Shown: positions 20,109-32,445, counted from the stretch's first letter. The stretch is DNA of 64,000 nt from Chelatococcus caeni (GCF_014196925.1 NZ_JACIEN010000002.1:186001-250000); one strand, 5' to 3'. The notes: generated from the sequence alone by a model not told the origin. Numbers and translations: made by a program.

Positions 20109-21425
20109 ATGGCCGATCCCGCCTGGCGCGCCGTGCGCGGCCGCGTCCTCACCTTCCTTGCGCCGCCGCTCGGGGCGGGGGACGGGGCGAGCTATCGCTA
20201 TCTCGCCGATGGCCTGGTGCTGGCGCGGGACGGCCGCATCGCAGCCGTCGGCGAGGCGAGCCCGCTTCTCGCGACGCTGCCGGCCGATACGCCGGTCGAT
20301 CATTACCCGGACGGGCTCGTCCTGCCCGGGTTCATCGATCCGCACATCCATTTCCCGCAGACGCAGGTCATCGCCTCCTACGGCGCGCAGCTGCTCGAAT
20401 GGCTCGAGAGATATACCTTCGTCGAGGAGCAGCGTTTCGCCGATGCCGCGCATGCGGCCGAGCAGGCGGTGTTCTTCTTCGACGAGCTCGCCCGCAACGG
20501 CACGACGACGGCGCTCGCCTTCTGCTCGGTGCATCCCGTCTCGGCGGATGCCTTTTTCACCGAGGCCGAACGGCGCGGCATGGGCATGCTCGGCGGCAAG
20601 GTGATGATGGACCGCAACGCGCCGCCGGCGCTCACGGATACGGCCCAGAGCGGCTATGACGAGACGAAGGCGCTGATCGAGCGCTGGCACGGGCGCGGGC
20701 GCCAGCGCGTCGCCATCACGCCGCGCTTCGCCGTCACCTCTACGCCGGAGCAGCTCGCGGCGGCCGGCGCGCTGAAGCGCGAGCATCCCGATCTTCTCGT
20801 GCAGACGCATCTGTCGGAGAACCACGCCGAGATCGAGACGGTGCGCCGGCTCTTTCCCGAGGCCACCGGCTATCTCGACGTCTACGATCGTTTCGGTCTC
20901 ACCGGCGAGCGCAGCCTCTTCGGCCATTGCATCCACCTCACCGAGGCCGAGCGGCGGCGCATGGCCGAGACGGGCTCGGTCGCCGTCTTCTGCCCGACGT
21001 CCAACCTCTTCATCGGCAGCGGCCTCTTCGAGATGGGGCAGGCGCGCGAGGCGCCGGCCATGCGGGTCGCGGTGGCGACCGATGTCGGCGGCGGCACGAG
21101 TTTCTCCATGCTGCGTACCCTCGCCGAGGGCTACAAGGTGCAGCAGCTCCTCGGCCGCAACTGGAGCGCGCTGGAGGCCTTCCACCTCGCGACCGCCGGC
21201 AATGCGGCGGCACTCGGCCTCGCCGGCGAGATCGGCACGCTGGAGCCGGGGGCCTTCGCCGACCTGGTGGTGCTCGATGCGCGCGCGACGCCGGTGATGG
21301 CGAACCGCATGGCCCGGATCGACGGCGACCTCGAGGAGGAGCTGTTCGTGCTCATGACGCTGGGCGACGACCGGGCCGTCCGCGCCACTTATGCAGCCGG
21401 CCGGCTCATCCACGCCGCGTCCTGA
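20109..21425 (+). CDS. guaD: Guanine deaminase
   Basis: A 438-aa amidohydrolase that converts guanine to xanthine and ammonia. The signature PGFIDPHIHFPQTQV and the following LLEWLERYTFVEEQRF are specific to guanine deaminases. Further metal and catalytic motifs are THLSENHAEIE, GHCIHLTEAE, CPTSNLFIGSGLF and ATDVGGGTSFSML. I prefer the ATG at 20109 with GGAG 8 nt upstream; an in-frame ATG at 20094 would add MELPA. The stop abuts the stop of the convergent nitronate monooxygenase gene with no spacer. Confidence 0.95.
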   Translation: MADPAWRAVRGRVLTFLAPPLGAGDGASYRYLADGLVLARDGRIAAVGEASPLLATLPADTPVDHYPDGLVLPGFIDPHIHFPQTQVIASYGAQLLEWLERYTFVEEQRFADAAHAAEQAVFFFDELARNGTTTALAFCSVHPVSADAFFTEAERRGMGMLGGKVMMDRNAPPALTDTAQSGYDETKALIERWHGRGRQRVAITPRFAVTSTPEQLAAAGALKREHPDLLVQTHLSENHAEIETVRRLFPEATGYLDVYDRFGLTGERSLFGHCIHLTEAERRRMAETGSVAVFCPTSNLFIGSGLFEMGQAREAPAMRVAVATDVGGGTSFSMLRTLAEGYKVQQLLGRNWSALEAFHLATAGNAAALGLAGEIGTLEPGAFADLVVLDARATPVMANRMARIDGDLEEELFVLMTLGDDRAVRATYAAGRLIHAAS

Positions 21426-22484
21426 TCAGGCCTTGCGGCTGGAGAGCCTCGCGATGGCCTCGGCCGTCTCGGCGGCCAGCCGGGCCATGAGCTCCGCCGC
21501 GCCCTGGCGGCGGGCGAGGCGCACGCCCTGGCCCGCCCAGAGCGAGAGGTATTCGGAGCGCCCGGCCTTGGCGGCGGCGGTGCGCATCGGCCGTGTCAGG
21601 GCGTTCTGCAGCGGAAAGGGGAGGATCGCGCCCCCGGCGTCGACCGTCTCCATGAAGCGGTTGGCGATGCCGCGGGCGGGCCGGCCGGAGAAGGCGCGGG
21701 TCACGCGGGTGGCGTCTTCCTTCGCCGAGAGAATGGCCTCGCGATAGGCCTCGGGGATCCCGGCCTCGGCGCAGGTCAGGAAGGCGGTTCCCATCTGCAC
21801 GGCGCTGGCCCCGAGCGCCAAGGCGGCGGCGATGCCGCGCCCGTCCATGATGCCGCCGGAGGCGACGACGGGGATCGAAACGGCATCCGTCACCTGCGGC
21901 ACGAGCGCCATGGTGCCGATCATGGCCCGCTCGAAAGGTGCGGCGAAGGTGCCGCGATGGCCGCCGGCCTCGCTGCCCTGCGCGACGACGATATCGGCGC
22001 CGGCGGCCTCGACGGCCAGAGCCTCCTCGACAGTCGTCGCCGTCGCCGCAAAGAGCATGCCCTTCGCCTTGACGGCCGCCATCACATCCGCGCCGGGCAG
22101 GCCGAAGGTGACGCTGAAGAGGCTCGCGCCGCTTGCCAGCACCGCTTCCACCTGGGCGGCGAAGGCGTCACCGGCTGTCACCGGCATCTGCGGGGCGGGC
22201 AGCGCCAGCTCCTCGTAGAACGGAGCGACGGCGGTGAAGGCGGCACGAGCCTCGGCGGGCATCTGCGGGGCGGGCAGGGGCGCGAAGAGGTTGATGCCGA
22301 AGGGCCGCGTCGTCACGGCGCGCACGGCGGCGGCCGCGTCGAGGATCTGCTGCGGCGACAGATAGGCGGCGCCGATCGTGCCGAGGCCGCCGGCCTCGCT
22401 CACCGCCGCCACGAGGGCCGGCGTGTCGCCGCCGCCCGCCATCGGGGCCTGGATGACCGGGTGCGTGAGGTCGAGGCGCTGCAT
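21426..22484 (-). CDS. Nitronate monooxygenase (2-nitropropane dioxygenase family)
   Basis: A 352-aa TIM-barrel flavoprotein. Hallmarks: HPVIQAPMAGG near the start, VVAQGSEAGGHRGTF (about 176-190, with the catalytic His), IPVVASGGIMDGRGIAAALALGASAVQMGT as adjacent FMN-phosphate loop motifs (about 218-246) and FSGRPARGI. It oxidises alkyl nitronates such as propionate-3-nitronate. The 3-prime end meets guaD tail to tail at TGATCA. Confidence 0.92.
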   Translation of the reverse strand: MQRLDLTHPVIQAPMAGGGDTPALVAAVSEAGGLGTIGAAYLSPQQILDAAAAVRAVTTRPFGINLFAPLPAPQMPAEARAAFTAVAPFYEELALPAPQMPVTAGDAFAAQVEAVLASGASLFSVTFGLPGADVMAAVKAKGMLFAATATTVEEALAVEAAGADIVVAQGSEAGGHRGTFAAPFERAMIGTMALVPQVTDAVSIPVVASGGIMDGRGIAAALALGASAVQMGTAFLTCAEAGIPEAYREAILSAKEDATRVTRAFSGRPARGIANRFMETVDAGGAILPFPLQNALTRPMRTAAAKAGRSEYLSLWAGQGVRLARRQGAAELMARLAAETAEAIARLSSRKA

Positions 22485-22600
22485 GATGTCGATCCGCTCG
22501 TTCAGGAATGGACGAACGATAGCGCCGGAACCCCATCAGGAAAAATGGTTTTCGGCGATCCCTGCCATCTCTTCCGGAGATGACCGGGACATGGCCGTCA

Positions 22601-22993
22601 TTAGCGCTCGAAGCCGGCCAGCTCGTCCGTCGAGCCGGGCGAGGGGTCGAGCGTCGCCCAGCCCTTCTCGCTGCCGGTGGGCGGCAGCTTCGCGCGCTCA
22701 GGCCGATCGCGCAGGATATGCGCCTTGGAGACCATGAAGGCCGTCACCGGCGCCGTCAGGAAGAGGAAGAGCGTGATGAGCAACTCGTGCATCGACAGGG
22801 TGCCGCGCACCACCGCCGCATAGGCCATCGACGCGACGAGGACGGAGCCGACGCCGAGGGTCGTCGCCTTGGTGGGGCCGTGCAGGCGGCGCATCATGTC
22901 CGGCAGCTTGGCGAGCGCGAAGGACCCGACGAGCAGGAAGAAGGCGCCGACGACGATGAGGGCGGCGATGAGGAATTCAGCGACGATGGGCAT
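22601..22993 (-). CDS. phaG: Monovalent cation/H+ antiporter subunit G
   Basis: A 130-aa subunit with three predicted helices and the family motif FALAKLPDMMRRLHGPTKATTLG. Last gene of the PhaAB-C-D-E-F-G (Mrp/Mnh) operon, whose product is a multi-subunit secondary antiporter exchanging K+ or Na+ for protons and used in pH and salt homeostasis. The hydrophilic C-terminus (about 90-130) is longer than in minimal MnhG proteins. It is separated from phaF by 21 bp. Confidence 0.93.
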   Translation of the reverse strand: MPIVAEFLIAALIVVGAFFLLVGSFALAKLPDMMRRLHGPTKATTLGVGSVLVASMAYAAVVRGTLSMHELLITLFLFLTAPVTAFMVSKAHILRDRPERAKLPPTGSEKGWATLDPSPGSTDELAGFER

Positions 22994-23014
22994 CGGTCCG
23001 TCCCTTGCCGGGGT

Positions 23015-23284
23015 TCATTCGATCACGTTGCCGCGCAGCAGGTACTTGCAGAACGACACCGTCGTGAGAAAGCCGACCATGGCGAAGAGCAGGGCCGCCT
23101 CGAAATAGGTTGGCGCCTCGAAGAGCATGGCGATGACGACGATGAGCGCGATGGCGTTGATCACCATGGTGTCGAGGGCGAGGATGCGGTCGAGCACGTC
23201 CGGCCCCGCGACGATGCGGTAGACGTTGAACACCACCGAAAGACCGATGGCGACAAGCGCGATCTGGCAGGCGAGCGTGATCAT
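23015..23284 (-). CDS. phaF: Monovalent cation/H+ antiporter subunit F
   Basis: An 89-aa, three-helix membrane subunit. The motif YRIVAGPDVLDRILALDTM is characteristic of MnhF/PhaF. The start overlaps the phaE stop by 4 bp (ATGA), showing translational coupling inside the antiporter operon. Confidence 0.93.
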   Translation of the reverse strand: MITLACQIALVAIGLSVVFNVYRIVAGPDVLDRILALDTMVINAIALIVVIAMLFEAPTYFEAALLFAMVGFLTTVSFCKYLLRGNVIE

Positions 23285-23772
23285 TCGAAGATCCTCTTCA
23301 GCCGGGCCTCGTAGCGGGCCTTGATCTGGGCGACGGTTGCCGCCGGGTCGTCGACGTCAAGGCAGTGGACGAGCAGGGCCCGCCCGTCGGCGGACAGGTC
23401 GGCGCTCACCGTGCCCGGCGTCATGGTGATGGTCCCGGCGAGCGTCGTGATCGCCTCCGGCGCCGTGATGTCGAGCGGCACGGTGACGAAGGTCGAGCGC
23501 AGGCCGTCGCTGCGGCGGAAGAGGACGAGCCGCGCGACCTGCACGTTGGAGACGACAATGTCCCACAGCACGATGAGCGCGTATTCGACGATCGTGAGCG
23601 GTGCGCCGATCTTCGGCCGCTCGGGCCAGTAGACGCTGGTGATCTGCGGGATGAGCACGCCGAGGATGAGGCCGAGCACGAGGTGGCCGGCCGAGAACTC
23701 GTTGGCCAGCAGCAGCCAGACGAGCGTGATGAGCAAGGTCAGGATGGGGTGGGGGACGAGGATCTTGCGCAT
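23281..23772 (-). CDS. phaE: Monovalent cation/H+ antiporter subunit E
   Basis: A 163-aa subunit with an N-terminal membrane part (LVWLLLANEFSAGHLVLGLILG) and a conserved cytoplasmic part containing TMTPGTVSADLSADG and LLVHCLDV. Required for assembly of the Mrp-type antiporter. It starts 3 bp after the phaD stop and overlaps phaF by 4 bp. Confidence 0.93.
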   Translation of the reverse strand: MRKILVPHPILTLLITLVWLLLANEFSAGHLVLGLILGVLIPQITSVYWPERPKIGAPLTIVEYALIVLWDIVVSNVQVARLVLFRRSDGLRSTFVTVPLDITAPEAITTLAGTITMTPGTVSADLSADGRALLVHCLDVDDPAATVAQIKARYEARLKRIFE

Positions 23773-23775
23773 GGC

Positions 23776-25311
23776 TCAATGTCCCGTCGCGCGGGCTGTC
23801 TTGATGCTGCCGAGCACCGCTTCGACATAGGCGCGCGTGTCCAGCGCCTGCTGCGCCGTGTCGGTAACGGCGCGGGAGACGGGCCCGGCGAAGACCGAGA
23901 GCAGGACCATGCCGGCGATGAGGGCGCCGGCGGCGACCGTCGGCAGCACCCGGCGCTTGGGCTCTTCCTCCTCCTCCTGCGGCGGCTGCGCGGCGCTCTT
24001 CCAGAAGAGCACGCTGCCGGCCCGGGAGAAGCCAACGAGCATAAGGAAGCTCGAGCCGAGGACGGTGGCCCAGATCACGCCCGCATGGGCGGTCTCGCGC
24101 GTCGCATCGAGGATGAGCAGCTTGCCGAGGAAGCCCGACAGGGGCGGCAGGCCGACCATGGCGATGGCGGCGAGGAAGAACAGCCCGCCATAGACGTAGT
24201 CGCGCGGGAAGGGGGGAGCGGCGTTCAGCCGGTCGCGCGCCCGGCCGCGCCGCACGGCGATGAGGTCGACGAGGAGGAAGAGCGCCGCGCCGGCCAGGGT
24301 GCTGTGCAGGAGATAGTAGAGGGCGGCGGCGATGCCCACCTCGTCGAAGAGGCCTAGGGCGATCAACAGCGTGCCCATCGACGCGACGACGGAAAAGCAG
24401 ACGAGGTCGAGCAGCGTGCGGCTGGCGAGGACGCCGATGGCGCCAATCGCAAGGGTGACGATGGCGGCCGGGATCACCCACGGCGCCGCGACGAGCGCCA
24501 GCGGCCCGGCGTCGGCGCCGAAGACGAGGCCGTACATGCGCAGGATGGAATAGGCGCCGACCTTGGTCATGATGGCGAAGAGCGCGGCGACCGGCGCCGA
24601 AGCGGCGGCATAGGTCGTCGGCAGCCACCAGTGCAGCGGCACCAGCGCCGCCTTGATGGCGAAGACCATGAACAGGAGCAGCGCGCCCGTGCGCAGAAGC
24701 GCGACCTCACCCGCGCCGACCTGGCCGGCTTTCGCCGCAAGGTCCGCCATGTTGAGCGTGCCGGTGACCGAATAGATGAGGCCGACGGCGAAGAGGAAGA
24801 GCGTCGAGCTGATCAGGTTGATGGTGACGTACTGGAAGCCGGCCTTGAGCCGCCGCGGCCCGCCGCCGTGCAGCATGAGGCCGTAGGAAGCGATCAGCAT
24901 CACTTCGAAGAAGACGAAGAGATTGAAGAAGTCGCCCGTCAGGAAGGCGCCGTTGATGCCGAGCAGCTGGAACTGGAAGAGGGCGTGGAAATAGCGGCCG
25001 CGCCGGTCCCAGCCGTGGATGGCGTAGACGACGACGATGAAGGCGAGGCAGGCCGTCAGCAGGAGCATCGTGGCCGACAGCCGGTCGAGCACCTGCACGA
25101 TGCCGAAGGGCGCCGGCCAGTTGCCGAGCAGGTAGGCGCGCGATTCCCCGTCGCCGGCCAGCTGGTAGAGGCCGAAGGTGAGGAGGACGAGCATCAGCGT
25201 CGCGGCGACGGAGACGATGCGCTGGTGGAAGATGTCGTTGCGCGCGAAGAGGATGAGGTAGGCGGCCGTCAGCGCCGGCAGAAGCGTGGGGGCGACGATC
25301 CAGTGGCTCAT
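23776..25311 (-). CDS. phaD: Monovalent cation/H+ antiporter subunit D
   Basis: A 511-aa NuoN/NuoM-like membrane subunit with about 14 helices. Conserved features: FFNLFVFFEVMLIASYGL (Glu in a proton-path helix), FAIKAALVPLHWWLPTTYAAA (Lys and His of the channel) and YYLLHSTLAGAALFLL. It is one of the two large proton- or cation-translocating subunits. The residues after about 440 form a charged loop (EEEEEPKRR). Start and stop overlap phaC and abut phaE. Confidence 0.95.
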   Translation of the reverse strand: MSHWIVAPTLLPALTAAYLILFARNDIFHQRIVSVAATLMLVLLTFGLYQLAGDGESRAYLLGNWPAPFGIVQVLDRLSATMLLLTACLAFIVVVYAIHGWDRRGRYFHALFQFQLLGINGAFLTGDFFNLFVFFEVMLIASYGLMLHGGGPRRLKAGFQYVTINLISSTLFLFAVGLIYSVTGTLNMADLAAKAGQVGAGEVALLRTGALLLFMVFAIKAALVPLHWWLPTTYAAASAPVAALFAIMTKVGAYSILRMYGLVFGADAGPLALVAAPWVIPAAIVTLAIGAIGVLASRTLLDLVCFSVVASMGTLLIALGLFDEVGIAAALYYLLHSTLAGAALFLLVDLIAVRRGRARDRLNAAPPFPRDYVYGGLFFLAAIAMVGLPPLSGFLGKLLILDATRETAHAGVIWATVLGSSFLMLVGFSRAGSVLFWKSAAQPPQEEEEEPKRRVLPTVAAGALIAGMVLLSVFAGPVSRAVTDTAQQALDTRAYVEAVLGSIKTARATGH

Positions 25312-25681
25312 CGGGGCGCCTCCTCGCTCCGGGGCTCGATATTCGCGCCTTCGTTCATCTCGCGCATGGCGACATTGTCCGATCCCGTCTCGAGGAAGCT
25401 GCGCAGGGCAAGGACGACGATGAGCGCCGTCATCCCGAAGGAGATGACGATGGCGGTCAGCACCAGCGCCTGCGGCAGCGGATCCGTATAGGTGGTGGCG
25501 AGCGGATGGATGATCGGCGGCCTGTCCACCACGAGGCGCCCCATGGAGAAGAGGAAGAGGTTCACCGCATAGGAGAGGAGAGCGAGCCCGATGATGACCG
25601 GGAAGGTGCGCGCCCTGAGCGTCATGTAGACGCCCGCCGCCGTGAGCGTGCCGATGGCGCTGGCGAGGAGGAATTCCATGC

Positions 25682-25685
<4 letters not shown>
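25308..25685 (-). CDS. phaC: Monovalent cation/H+ antiporter subunit C
   Basis: A 125-aa NuoK-like subunit with three helices and the motif PVIIGLALLSYAVNLFLFSMG followed by DPLPQALVLTAIVI, both typical of MnhC/PhaC. Its ATG overlaps the stop of phaAB by 4 bp and its stop overlaps phaD by 4 bp. This is the antiporter subunit, not a polyhydroxyalkanoate synthase, despite the shared symbol. Confidence 0.94.
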
Positions 25686-28561
<2,876 letters not shown>

Positions 28562-28876
28562 GCGAGTGCGTCGTTCCCACCTTCGATTGACCGCATCTGA
28601 ACACCCGCCCCGGCGCGCTGGCACGCCGGGCACGGCCGTTCACAACGTCGTGAGCCCCCCTCGGGCCTCGGCATGCGGGCAGGATGCCCGCTGCCGGAAA
28701 GGCGCCGCCAACGTCGTTTCCGACGGGGCGCCCGTCTCGTCAGGCCCGGCCGTCATCCAGCCGAAAGCCCGAAGGGCAGCGGAAAGATGCCGACGGGGGG
28801 ATGTGCCATCCCCGTTGCGCGCGGGTCAAGACTTTCAGGTGTCGCGCCGGTCGATTTGTGCGGCGCAGCAACGGCT
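28562..28876. other. Intergenic region upstream of the pha operon
   Basis: 315 bp without a credible gene. It contains an inverted repeat CCCGGCG/CGCCGGG at 28609-28630, about 50-70 bp before the phaAB start, which could lie in its leader. I see no strong sigma-70 promoter by eye. Short frames crossing it have no recognisable product. Confidence 0.3.
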
Positions 28877-29233
28877 TCAGGGCAGCCGCCGCTCCTCGAA
28901 GAAATCGGCGATGCCGGCGTTCGTCACGCTGTCGGCGGCCTCGATCGCCTCCTTGACGCGGTTGCGGTAGCCCATCATGGCGCTGAGCAGCTGGGCCGCA
29001 TCGTGGGAGAGGCCGAAGCGCAACCAGCTCTCGATGGTGCTTTCCGGCAGGCCGGTGCGGTCGCAGAACTCGCGCATGGATGAGAAGCCGAGGCCGGCCA
29101 CAGTCGCGCGGAACTCATCCGGGCTCATGCGCTGCTTGAGCGCATGGGTGTGAACCCGCTCCATCACGTGGCCGAAGTCGTCGAGGGCTGTTTTCAGCGA
29201 TCGCTTGGCGAGGTCAGGCAGGCGTGGCGCCAT
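28877..29233 (-). CDS. Hypothetical small helix-turn-helix-like protein
   Basis: A 118-aa soluble, mainly helical protein. The stretch MREFCDRTGLPESTIESWLRFGL (cited as MREFCDRTG and STIESWLRFGL, about 53-76) looks like a Cro/CI-type HTH, where 'GLPESTIESW' would be the turn and recognition helix. No domain name is certain. The gene has ATG with GGAGG nearby and stands alone, divergent from the large glycosyltransferase. If the HTH reading is right it could regulate that neighbour. Coding signal is moderate. Confidence 0.6.
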   Translation of the reverse strand: MAPRLPDLAKRSLKTALDDFGHVMERVHTHALKQRMSPDEFRATVAGLGFSSMREFCDRTGLPESTIESWLRFGLSHDAAQLLSAMMGYRNRVKEAIEAADSVTNAGIADFFEERRLP

Positions 29234-29652
29234 CGTCGTGCCTCCGTCGGAGACGCTCCCGTGGAGCGGGCATCATGCGCCACAGTGGCGGCGACGCAAA
29301 CTCCCACCTTCCACATCCTTCCGCCTCCGCAGCCGCCGTAAGCAGCTTTGCGTGATATGTCAGCCTCTTGGCCGAGTTTGCCAGTCGCTGTCGAGTCGAA
29401 TTTGCCGACAGTGCGCATACCATCAGGGTGGCGCCGGCCGCAACGGCAGGGCCGGCACGCCGCGGGCGCCCAGCGCCCGCCCGGTGGGGAAGGAAGAGCT
29501 GCGGTGATCGGCGCCCCGGGTTGGGGTGCCCGGCTCCGCATCATCCGTCCGGTTGGTCGAGGTGAACAGCTGCGGGAAGGTTTTTCCCGCATGCCCACGC
29601 CTTTGTTTTCTTCATTCGTTGCGTCGTTCGTTCATTACAGTGGAATTTTCAG
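29234..29652. other. Intergenic region upstream of the large glycosyltransferase
   Basis: 419 bp without a supportable gene; frames in both directions are Arg/Pro-rich shadows. Its right third is less GC-rich than its surroundings. A small hairpin CGGGAA/TTCCCG occurs at 29573-29589, about 65 bp before the glycosyltransferase start. It presumably holds promoters for the two divergent genes, but I cannot name a -35/-10 pair with confidence. Confidence 0.3.
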
Positions 29653-32445
29653 ATGCAGCAGATTGTTTCCAGGCTGGCACACGGCGTTCGTCAACAAGCG
29701 GACAGGGCCGGGATTCTCTCGGATCTGGACAGCATCGTCTTCGCCTGTGCGACAAAGATCATCGCGGCATGCCGCTATCTGGTGCAGGTCTTCCGCGTTC
29801 TATCCTTTCGGGCCCGGCAATACGGGGCGCAGTGGGTCTATCTCCTCGCCAGACGGACGCTGATCGGCGCCGGCGGCTATATCGCCTTCCTATCGATCAA
29901 TCTCCTGCACCATGTCCCGGTCGTCGGACACGGCATCGCGATCACGCTCAGCGGGCTCGTCCTGGAGAAGTACGGCCGCTGGCTCTGCAGCGTCCATTTC
30001 CATCGGGCGCCCGACCAGGCCGGGCGGCTCTCCGGAATGCGGGACCTGCTGCGCGGCAACCTGACCGTCGTGCCGATCCAGTTCTTCGATCCGGCCTATT
30101 ACCAGCGGCATTTCCCGGGACGCTCCCTCATCACGACGGAAGCGCTGCTGCATTTCCTGCTCGTGGGCCGCTGGCGGCGCAAGAGCCCGACGCCGTGGTT
30201 CTCGTATCCCGTCTATCTCAAGAAGAATCCGGATATCGCGGGCTGGGGCGGCGAGCCCTTCCGGCATTTCGTCACCTTCGGGATCGCCGAAGGTCGCTGC
30301 GCCAGCGACATGTTCAACCCCGGCGGCTATCTCGCCGCCAATCCGGACGTGGCGGCCGGCGGCATGCCGGCGCTCGAGCATTTCGTGCGCTATGGCCAGG
30401 TGGAGCGCAGGCGCGGCGTGCCGCTGCCGCCGAAGCCCGAGAATCCCGTCTTCGCGGGTGAGGATCACGACGCCGATCACTACCTGCGCAAGATCCTCGC
30501 CCTGCCGCGTCCGGGGACGATGCAGCACCTCTTCGGCTGGGCCTCCCGTGCCGCCGTCGACGTCATCATTCCCGTCTACCGCGGCAAGTGCGAGACCATC
30601 ACCTGTCTCTACCGCGTGCTCTCGGCCCAGAACGAGACAGCCTCCTGCGTCGTCGTCGTCGACGACTGCTCGCCGGAAGAGGACCTGTCGGACGTCCTCA
30701 GGCTCCTCGCCAAGAAGGGCTACATCCGGCTGATCCGGAACCATGAGAACGAAGGGTTCGTCAGGTCCGTCAACAAGGCGATGCAGCTTCACCCCGTCCG
30801 TGACGTCATCCTGCTGAATTCCGACACGGAAGTGTTCGGCGACTGGATCGACCGCTTGCGGAAGGCCGCGCATGCCGACGCGCGCTTCGGCACGGTGACG
30901 CCCCTGACCAACAACGGGACGGTCTGCTCCTATCCCTTCTTCAACGAGGACAACGACCGGCTGCTGGAGGTGCCCTATGCGGAGATCGACCGCATCGCCG
31001 CCTCGGTGAATGCGGGAGAGGCCATCGAGTTGCCGACCGCCGTCGGGTTTTGCATGTACATCAAGAGAGGGCTCATCGACAGGATCGGCTATTTCGATGC
31101 CGAGGCATTCGGGACCGGCTACGGCGAGGAGAACGACTTCTCGCTGCGCGCGATCGATGCCGGCTGGAAGAACATCGCGGCCCCGAATGTCTTCGTCCGG
31201 CACCTCGGTGCGACCTCCTTCCGGGAGGAGCGCCGCGAGCGGATCGAGCACGCCATGCGGGTCATCGGCGAGCGGCATCCGCATTACCAGGCCCAGGTGC
31301 AGGCCTTCCTCCAGGCGGATCCGCTGCGCCACGCGCGCGAACAGATCGACCGGGAGCGCCTGCGGCGCTCATGTCGGGCCAGAAACGTGCTCGTCGTCAG
31401 CCATATCCGTGGCGGCGGCACGGAGCAGCACGTGCGCGAGGAGATGCGGCGCCTGGAGGCGGCAGGGTACGGCGTCTTCCGTGCCGTCGCCGACCCGAGG
31501 TTCCACGACCGCTTCGACATCGTGGGTGCGCGTGTGGCGACGATGCCGATGCTCTCGGGGATCCACACCGGCCTCGACCTGCAGCTGCTCCAGCGCCTGG
31601 CGGACGACCTCGCGATCACGGAGGTCCACGTCCACCACATCATGGATTTCGGCTCCCGCCCGGCCTCGGGCGTGCTGAACCTGCTCAGGCACCTGCAGCG
31701 GCCATGGCGGGTGGTCGTGCACGACTATTTCGGCATCTGCCCGCGCATCAACCTCATCGACGCCAAGGGCGTCTATTGCGGGGAGCCCGACAGTCCCGCC
31801 TGCCAGGCCTGCCTGCAGGCCAACCCGACGGAGTTCGGCGTGCCGGACATCGGCGCGTGGCGGGCGGACTATCACGAGCTGCTCGCCGGCGCGAAAGCCG
31901 TGGTCGTGCCCGACGAGGACGTCGCGAGACGGCTGAAGGGCTACTTCCCCGACATCGGCTTCCAGATCCGGCCGCACGACAACGTCATGCCGACGCCCCT
32001 GCTCAAGCGGCCGCGCCCCGGCTCCCGCATCCTGCGCGTCGGCGTGCTCGGCGCCATCTCCGCCATCAAGGGCTTCGAGAAGCTCCTCGACTGCGCGACC
32101 GATGCCCGGCTGCGCGGCCTGCCCGTCGAGTTCATCGTCATCGGCTATACCGAGAACGACGGCAAGGCGGCGCAGGCGGGGATCACCGTGACCGGACCCT
32201 ATGACAATGCCGCCGTTCTCGAGACCATCGACGCCCTCGATATCGACGTCATCTTCCTGCCCTCCGTGTGGCCGGAGACCTATTCCTACACCCTCTCGCT
32301 GGCGCTGAGGGCGGCGCGGCCGATCGTCTTGTTCGACGTGGGGGCCGCCGCCCGGCGGATTCGTGGGTTGCACGGCCACAAGCTCGTTCCGCTCCAGTAC
32401 AACGGCTGGAGGATCAACAACACGATCCTCGAGCTTCTGCCGTAG
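29653..32445 (+). CDS. Large multidomain glycosyltransferase (GT2 + GT4) with NPDV-type repeats
   Basis: A 930-aa protein in four parts. The N-terminal region contains a possible membrane helix (about 75-110). Three tandem modules of the form 'Fxx..YLxxNPD..HFxxxGxxE' follow (about 144-175, 182-214, 219-253; for example VYLKKNPDIAG and GYLAANPDVAAGG). Next is a GT2 catalytic domain (about 300-560: VIIPVYRGK, VVVDDCSPEE, LLNSDTEVFG, GTGYGEENDFSLRA). Last is a GT4-like domain (about 575-930: VVSHIRGGGTEQHVREE, GVLGAISAIKGFEKLL, FLPSVWPETYSYTLS). Such proteins build cell-surface polysaccharides. The Shine-Dalgarno is weak and no wzx/wzy or export genes are adjacent. Confidence 0.88.
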   Translation: MQQIVSRLAHGVRQQADRAGILSDLDSIVFACATKIIAACRYLVQVFRVLSFRARQYGAQWVYLLARRTLIGAGGYIAFLSINLLHHVPVVGHGIAITLSGLVLEKYGRWLCSVHFHRAPDQAGRLSGMRDLLRGNLTVVPIQFFDPAYYQRHFPGRSLITTEALLHFLLVGRWRRKSPTPWFSYPVYLKKNPDIAGWGGEPFRHFVTFGIAEGRCASDMFNPGGYLAANPDVAAGGMPALEHFVRYGQVERRRGVPLPPKPENPVFAGEDHDADHYLRKILALPRPGTMQHLFGWASRAAVDVIIPVYRGKCETITCLYRVLSAQNETASCVVVVDDCSPEEDLSDVLRLLAKKGYIRLIRNHENEGFVRSVNKAMQLHPVRDVILLNSDTEVFGDWIDRLRKAAHADARFGTVTPLTNNGTVCSYPFFNEDNDRLLEVPYAEIDRIAASVNAGEAIELPTAVGFCMYIKRGLIDRIGYFDAEAFGTGYGEENDFSLRAIDAGWKNIAAPNVFVRHLGATSFREERRERIEHAMRVIGERHPHYQAQVQAFLQADPLRHAREQIDRERLRRSCRARNVLVVSHIRGGGTEQHVREEMRRLEAAGYGVFRAVADPRFHDRFDIVGARVATMPMLSGIHTGLDLQLLQRLADDLAITEVHVHHIMDFGSRPASGVLNLLRHLQRPWRVVVHDYFGICPRINLIDAKGVYCGEPDSPACQACLQANPTEFGVPDIGAWRADYHELLAGAKAVVVPDEDVARRLKGYFPDIGFQIRPHDNVMPTPLLKRPRPGSRILRVGVLGAISAIKGFEKLLDCATDARLRGLPVEFIVIGYTENDGKAAQAGITVTGPYDNAAVLETIDALDIDVIFLPSVWPETYSYTLSLALRAARPIVLFDVGAAARRIRGLHGHKLVPLQYNGWRINNTILELLP

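Noticed and set aside
22566-22582. CATCTC/GAGATG hairpin beyond phaG as the operon terminator
   Set aside because: Short stem and no adjacent T-run on the minus strand.
29194-29598. Minus-strand 134-codon frame overlapping the 118-aa gene
   Set aside because: Arg/Pro/Cys-rich with no domain; overlaps a better gene and an intergenic region.
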